Origin: Combretum micranthum
Lineage: Eukaryota; Streptophyta; Magnoliopsida; Myrtales; Combretaceae
Length of the DNA: 64,000 bases
Direction of reading: 5' to 3'
Assembly: GCA_024138025.1 (NCBI GenBank)
Contig: JAMXBD010000967.1
Coordinates: 124,001 to 188,000, forward strand
Part shown: positions 57,660 to 64,000 of the stretch, one piece after another
Numbering within the stretch: position 1 is the stretch's first letter
How the letters are laid out: every line of letters starts with the position of its first letter
Position numbers and translations under genes: made by a program
The notes under the pieces: generated by a model
What the model was told of the DNA's origin: nothing
Databases searched by the model: none
The model's input: only the letters and a program-made list of their open reading frames with translations

Positions 57660-60120
57660 TTTGCTTCTTCAAGTTTTCTTGTTCCAAACCACTAATAAGT
57701 AATAGATCTACACTTTAACACTTTAAAAACATGTAATGACAAGATCATACATGTATGATTTCACTCAAAATCCCCATGAGCTTTAAGCTAGGGATGTGAA
57801 AACACTTGAACATGAGATCCTTGCCATCACAATGTTATAGATCTTGTTATTTATGTTGTTTTACTCTTATTTTGCTTTACTATTATTTTGCTTTGTTATT
57901 AAGTTATGTTGTTATTATTAATGTTTTGTGCATGTATTCATCATTTAACCATATCTACATAATGATTATAGTGCATTTGCATTTATGACTAGTATAGTAA
58001 ACTAGATCTAATTGTTTTGAGTTCATAAATGCCTTAGGTTTTTGTTTTATGTACATAAAGAGCTTGTAGTAGCATGTTAATAGTGGGAAAGTGTTAGAAA
58101 TCTTGAGATCTATTTTAGTTCCAACAAAAATAATTTTTGGAAATTCGGATCTAAAAGAACATATTTGGAAAAGCTATTTTTCAACTTCAAAATGAGTATT
58201 TTATATTAAAAATGAAAGGCTTAGAGAATAGGTATCATAAATGAGTGATCTTGATGAGTAAAGCTTAGATCTACTAAAGGATATTTTCAAAACAAGAAAA
58301 GTTTAGAAAAGTTATGTTAACATTATGTTTCAATCCCAACAACAAACTTAAAATTCGTAATAAGGGAAGCTTGATATATGAAAACCTATTTTTCAACCCC
58401 AAAACAAGATTTTTATTAAAGAAATGGAAGCCTTAAGGAGTAGGTTTGATTAGGAGATAGTTTTTGAAATATTAGATGAGTGTTACAAAAGCAACAACCC
58501 CAAATATAAATTTCAAAATTCGGGTTTAAAAATGACCTCTATTTAAACACCTATTTCCAAATACCAAAATGAGAATTTTTATGGAAAAATAGAAGTCATA
58601 GGGAATGCATGTAATAAATACCTAATTTTGACTAGGATAAATAAAATTTATCAAAGTATAATCCTAAAACAAGGAAATGTTTCAAAGTATAGATTAAACA
58701 ATAATTTTATTCCTTAAAAATTTTTTAAAATTCGCAACTATGTAAACCCCTTATGAAAACATCTATTTTCCAACTCCAAGATGAAGAATTTTATTAAAAT
58801 AATGAAGGTATTGGGCATATAGGTCATCAAGGTTGAGTTTTGATAAAAGCAAGTGTGATTTTGCAAGAAATAAAGCTAGTTTTCTTAAGTCTAGTAATTT
58901 CAAAAGTTTTGCAATGCAAAAGTTTTCTAAAAGAATTCTTGATCTCATATGTCATTGAGGATATACATATAGATAGCTCATCTTATGACATTCATGATAA
59001 TAACTTGTAGGTAACATTTACATATAATGTATTTGGTAGAAACAATCTAGGAAAATAGTGTCTTACATATCCCATAAAGCATTGTTTAAGTATATGGAGA
59101 AATAGATTTACCAGCACCCACGAATCATGCATGATATTAAGTTATATATGACATTCATTGATGCTTGGATTGAAATTAGGAATTGATTTGTGGGATGGGA
59201 ATTTCGTATAGCATTCTGTACCCTACTATTCATAGACCTAACGACCTTGTTTAATGTAAGTAAGTTTAGAAATAGATAGCTCTCATCGAATAGGTAAAAA
59301 TCGGTATATTATATGTGAGATTCCAAGTTAAAATGACCAAGTTATGGCCATTTTAAATTGGAATTTCCTCTTACGCGAACTTTGACGAACTTGTTAGAAT
59401 AGAATTTATAAGTTCATTCAAACTTCATAAAAATACTCATTGGAGTTATTTCTTTTGATTAGGAGACTTGAGAGATGGACTAGACCTTTCCAAGGACTAT
59501 TATGATTAAATGGATTTTCACACCATGACAAAGTGAGTTCACTATCTTTAAATTACATACTTATGATTGTGCTTACAATGATAGTGGCATTAGATTTAGG
59601 GCAAGATAAAATTTGAATGTGCATGTGAATTCTATTTGATTGAATCGATAATAAGAATATCAAAATGGGAATTGTTGTAAATATTTGTATGATTTAGTAT
59701 AGAATTGAAGTGTCTGCAATATCTATGATCGTCCATAATTCATTAATTAATATGCCATGATCTTATAATTAAATGATCATGCATACCATATGTTGAGTCA
59801 CATTGCATTTTTTATTATACCTTTATGAGAAGAAGGCATAATAGTTGGGCAACGATGGGCTTGTAAACTAGAATGTGGCATGATGGCTTGAATTAAACTG
59901 TAGTGGTGTAGGCACTTGTATCAACTACAAAAATTAGTGAGTGGGTAGGCACTTGAATCAACCACTATATAAATGAGAAAAATTGAAACCTATGGTCGTA
60001 TAGGCCTGAAACACCTAACCCCAAATGGAGGCGTAAATCCATTCAACATAGACTCTTGAAAAGTCTTATGTATTGTATGCTCACGTACTTATGCATTTCA
60101 TATGATTGATAATATAACTT

Positions 60121-61452
60121 TGATGTGCTAATTTAGTATTGAATTTTCAAAGCATCTTATCCAGCAAGCGTACTGGGCCTTATCTTATAATATAGCATGA
60201 GTCAAGTGTCGATCCCACAGAGATCTATTAACTACTAGACAGTTATCAACTAATACTAATATTTAGGCAATTGATCTTTTAGAATGATTAGATTAAGATT
60301 AAACTAAATTATCTAATTAAGTATCTACTATGAATGTAGGGAGCTTTTGAAGAGAGTAATATGTTAGAAAAATGTGGGAAGGAGCAGAATCCACTTTAAA
60401 CTATTGCCAATCAACTTGAAGTCACGTTATAATGGTAATTAGATTCATGGATATTCATAAGAAATTGTCAAGATTTAAAAACATAATTAAAAACCTTTTA
60501 AACCACAAAAATAATCCAATAGCTTCCGCTAAATAAATTATTCGTGGAATCAAAATTACAATTATAGACCTTCCGATTCTACAATTGACTAATACTTTAT
60601 ATTAACATCCCTTAATTCCTTAGTGAGAAATCAATATAAAACATTGCATTAGTATTCATGGACAATTTCTAAATTAGATTAAACTCCGCCGCTTCAGCAA
60701 TTGTAATTTAATCTCAATTTATGAATTCATATGAACCCTAATTTCCCTTCCAAGTTATCAGAAATCTTATACACCAAAGATATGATGAATAATCAGAACA
60801 CAATATGAATATTCCATGATTCTAACTATCTTATAATATGGTTTCAAAGATCATTTTAGCATGTTTAAAGCTTCATCAACTTCCCACAAAAAGGATTTAG
60901 CTACTCATGGATGATGATTCAAAAATCAGACAAGAAATTGCAAATGATTTCATTATGATCAGAATATTCAAATATATGAATTGCATAAAAGGAAAAAATC
61001 AGATGTCACCAATTCAAAATATCAAAGATTCACTTGCAATTTCTTGAAAAACTTCAATATCTCTTCAAAATCTCTATGAAATGCTAACTCTAATCTATGT
61101 ATTGTAGTGTGTTTCAGAGCTGCTTGGATGATTCTGAAAGTGAGGAGAAGACCCCCTATTTATAGGAAAAATTTCATAACAACTCATTAAAGAAAAATCG
61201 TAGTTTCATCCAAAGCTGACAGTTACTGAAATCAAGGCCGGCGGCTTTATGGCGGCCTTCTTTCAGTTACTTCAATAAAACTTGCACCTCTTCAATTCTG
61301 GAATGGCAGCTTTTGGACGGCTTTTTTTGTTTTCTTGAAAAGCCAGCACTCTTGAGCTTTAAGGCCAGCGGCTTAGTGACTGCTTTGTGTCTGAGCCGTC
61401 TATAAGCTGGCGGCTTATGTCCGGCTTTGTCTCCAATTTTCCATTTTCTTCA
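60121..61452 (-). mobile_element. Unclassified LTR-like repeat (element D)
   Basis: It is unrelated to the surrounding family. It starts TGATGTGC at the break in the previous LTR and probably ends TTCTTCA at 61452 (1.33 kb). A minus-strand TATA box lies at 61155-61166, and no coding frame was found. The tract with gtcgatcccacagagatc near 60208 recurs widely in plant repeats as I recall them, but I cannot name the family. The plus LTR starting at 61460 is only seven bases away, so the right boundary and any duplication are uncertain. Confidence 0.45.
61155..61166 (-). promoter_or_regulatory. TATA box of element D
   Basis: Minus strand reads CCTATAAATAGG, within CCTATAAATAGGGG. It is the best evidence that element D is an LTR oriented to the minus strand. 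Confidence 0.5.
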
Positions 61453-61459
61453 TGAATTC

Positions 61460-64000
61460 TGTAAATCCCCGAAATTTTCAATCCAAAAATAAAAACCTAA
61501 ATCCTAAACGGAAGTCAAACGGATTCTTAGGTCAAACAAAACCCTAGTTTACCGTATCAATCTAAATCCGGCTTTGCCGTTTTCTTTGGCCCGGAAAAAC
61601 GAAGTTGGGATAATTAGCTCAAATAGCTCGTAATAACCATAGGTTTCATAAAAGTTTCCGTTTCGCGAATTTCGGATGTCCTTCGAACCCGAACGGACAC
61701 AGTCCTTGAAAAATGTGTCCGGAAGCCCGGAATAGGAAAAATATTCCGAATACACCGTTAGACTCGTAAAATATAAGGTTTCCAAAAATATCAATTTCAT
61801 AATTTTTCGATAACTAAAAATATCAGATATCGCTTTTATACTCGTATTTTCTTACTACCGGTATTAAATTGTCATGTCTACTTTTACATTACACTATTTT
61901 CTACTATTCTACACTATTCACCTATCTCTACTTTTTCTTACAACCTACTCTTACAAACCATACACCTATTTCTTACACTTTTTCATTTCCAATACAATTT
62001 CACATCTTTCATTTCTTACTTTTAATTAATCAAAAGCCAAAAAAATTAATTTTTCTCTCCCCTACACTCACAAATGGCGCCGGCCTCTCTCTCCCCATGC
62101 CCAATTTATTTTGATTTCCAATTATTTAATTAACACAATTTATCTCCCACATTTTCCTATAAATACCCCTTCATACCTTCACTTCTTACACACTTCTTCT
62201 TCTCTAAAGTTACTCTCTCAAAATCTCTCTCAAATTCTCTCAAGAGTTCTTACAAGAAGTCCTCTTAAGTTTAGCTTCTTTAGGTAAGAAATTTCTCAAG
62301 AATTTCTCATGTTCATCTACTTAGTATGAGCTTAGTGTATGTTTTCTAAAACCATGAAGGTTAAGAAAGCAACATTAGATTCATACTTTGTTTTTGTTCA
62401 TAATATCAATCTCTTTATGTTCCTTTATGTTCCTTATATTTCCTTTATGTTCTTTATATTTCCTTTATGTTACTACTATCTAATATATCTATATAATTAT
62501 ATATATTATTTAGAGCATATAAGCTCATTGTCTTACAATTTATTTATCTTTCATGCAATTTAATTACTTCATTTCAAGTTATTTAAATTCAAGTTGATTT
62601 TAAGACTAGTCATTCTAGTCTTAGACTTGTCCTCATCAAGTCAAAACAATTCTTTTCTTTTTCGGGACTAGTTTTCTTAGTCCCGGGTACCTTGATAAAG
62701 CTAAGGTCCCAATACTTGATTTACTTTATTATTTAAGCTTTCAAGTTATTATGTTCCTTTGTATTTCTATAGTTTTGATTCATATTCATGCATGAACATA
62801 ATTTTTTGTCTCAACAAAAACAAATGAGAAAATGTTTTCTTGAATTAAAGATTCTTTCTAAAGAAATAAATATGGGAAATGGATTTCTAAAAACTCATGG
62901 ACATGCATAGGAATGATTTTCTTACATAAACAAAAGGTTTTATGAAAACTTATCTTTTATCAAGAAGTAGAAATTCTTTTGAAACATTACAAGAAATAAG
63001 AATATCATCTTGCTACTTTTGAAATCCAAGTTTAGAAAACAAAACCACTCTTTAGGAAAATTAAAGTAATTACAAGAGATTTCATTTAAAAATAAAATCT
63101 TTATCTTAATGACCAAAAGATCTTTCAAAAGTAAAATAGAATCTCAAATTCAAAGACTTTTAAACCTTACTTTTAAGTTGAGACAACTTCATTTACTTCA
63201 TACATTTGTTATGAGTCATTACAAATATATATATACCTTTCAAAAGTTTACAAAATAATTGAAATGTTATCTTTTCAAAATGAGCTTTGTTTACAAAAAG
63301 GAAAACAAGTGTTTACAAATTCGTGGCAAATCTGATCGCTACCTTTTCGGAACCCAAACGACTTAGTTTTATGGAAATAAGCTTAGAAATGCGTAGATCG
63401 TTTCGAGTAGGTAGAAAACGGTATATTATACGCGAAATTCCGAGTTAAAATGAGCAAGTTATGGCCATTTTAAGTTGGAATTTCCCTTTATACGATTTTA
63501 TTTTTAAAAAGATTAGAATTTTCAAGAGATAGAATTTCATGAAATACTCATTTTGGGTATTCTTCTTGAATTAGATAATCACGAGGAGGATTGTTCGTAT
63601 CCCGAGGATTACTACGATTAAGTGGAATTTCCGATCGACCCATCCAATTCAAGAAAGGTGTCACCATGGCCGAGTGAGTTATTCCCGTTATTTTTCATAC
63701 TCTTGCTTGTGCTTGTAAAATTAGTTGCACTAGAATCTAAGAAAATCAAAAAGAAGTGTATGATAATATGTTGAAGGAATACTAAGTATATCGAAACTCA
63801 ATTTGTTTGTAATAAAGTTGTATGTACATTAATATCTTGAATTGTTTGAAATTGGTTGATCACTTGAAAGAAGTTAAATGTAACTACTAGACTTTAATTA
63901 AAGAAATTATTCATGCACTTCATATGTTGAGTCACATTGCATTCGCTACTATACAATTGGTGGGACAAGTGTATAATAGTGGTGGTAGACATAACCGGTA
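61460..64000 (+). mobile_element. Plus-oriented LTR, 3' end outside window
   Basis: It starts TGTAAATCCCC at 61460 and follows the reverse complement of the 28751 type: TATA box, CTCTC leader, the gactagtcattctagtctta tract (62605), and the conserved block (about 63380-63485). It leaves the window before its end. No internal domain is visible. Confidence 0.82.
62157..62168 (+). promoter_or_regulatory. LTR TATA box
   Basis: CCTATAAATACC, followed by a TTCTTCTTCTC leader. The closest match is the box at 954-965. Confidence 0.65.

Larger units (their letters stand above)
56820..60120 (+). mobile_element. Plus-oriented LTR inserted in element C RT
   Basis: It starts TGTAAACCCC at 56820 inside the RT frame. 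It runs through TATA box, (CA)n leader, diverged tandem units in reverse orientation (about 58130-58830) and the conserved block (about 59265-59370). At 60120 it stops at ...aatataactt, where the related fragment at 52230 continues gtctgatat. The repeat at 60121 is inserted there. The 3' end is not in the window. Confidence 0.83.

Overview
The window looks like gene-poor, repeat-filled nuclear DNA of a flowering plant. It is AT-rich, I find no host gene, tRNA or rRNA, and nearly every kilobase is an LTR retrotransposon or a fragment of one. The dominant family is a Ty3/gypsy chromovirus resembling the Tekay/Del lineage: very long LTRs (about 3.4 to 5.5 kb), an initiator-methionine tRNA primer site, and the order Gag with zinc knuckles, protease, reverse transcriptase, RNase H, integrase, C-terminal chromodomain. 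All coding regions are broken by stops and frameshifts, so this is a graveyard, not an active locus.

Layout. Bases 1-4082 are a plus-oriented LTR that enters from outside the window. From 4083 to about 51390 lies minus-strand element A. Its integrase is split by a second minus-strand element, B (5397-40939), flanked by a perfect 5-bp duplication (ccagc). B's 3' LTR (5397-14587) holds a 5.5-kb solo LTR (5742-11222) and a small MITE (12060-12292). B's integrase holds another solo LTR (15516-20575). B's 5' LTR (26585-40939) holds a solo LTR at 28751-32465 and another at 33008-40167, which itself contains a solo LTR at 36316-39784. The nest is therefore four deep, and insertion order can be read from it. 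Element A resumes at 40940 (integrase, RNase H, RT, protease, gag), takes a plus-strand solo LTR (45433-48875), and ends with its primer site and a truncated 5' LTR.

From about 51390 the pattern is fragmentary: an inverted LTR-LTR junction, an LTR tail (52706-53530), 400 bp of unassigned sequence, the truncated minus-strand gypsy element C (about 53931-56819), a plus LTR inserted in C's RT (56820-60120), an unrelated 1.3-kb LTR-like repeat with a minus-strand TATA box (60121-61452), and a final plus LTR that leaves the window.

Three points deserve attention. (1) In A and B, gag and pol are separated by a 150-161-bp, stop-rich, non-conserved spacer. In A it has GT/AG ends at a matching codon phase, so it may be an intron controlling Gag versus Gag-Pol. 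(2) B carries an extra acidic ORF of roughly 390 codons between primer site and gag that A lacks. (3) The LTRs are modular: a conserved block of about 100 bp occurs in all of them, with swappable cassettes and a diverged tandem array whose copy number (9, 7 or 3 units) accounts for much of the LTR length difference. All alignments were done by eye.
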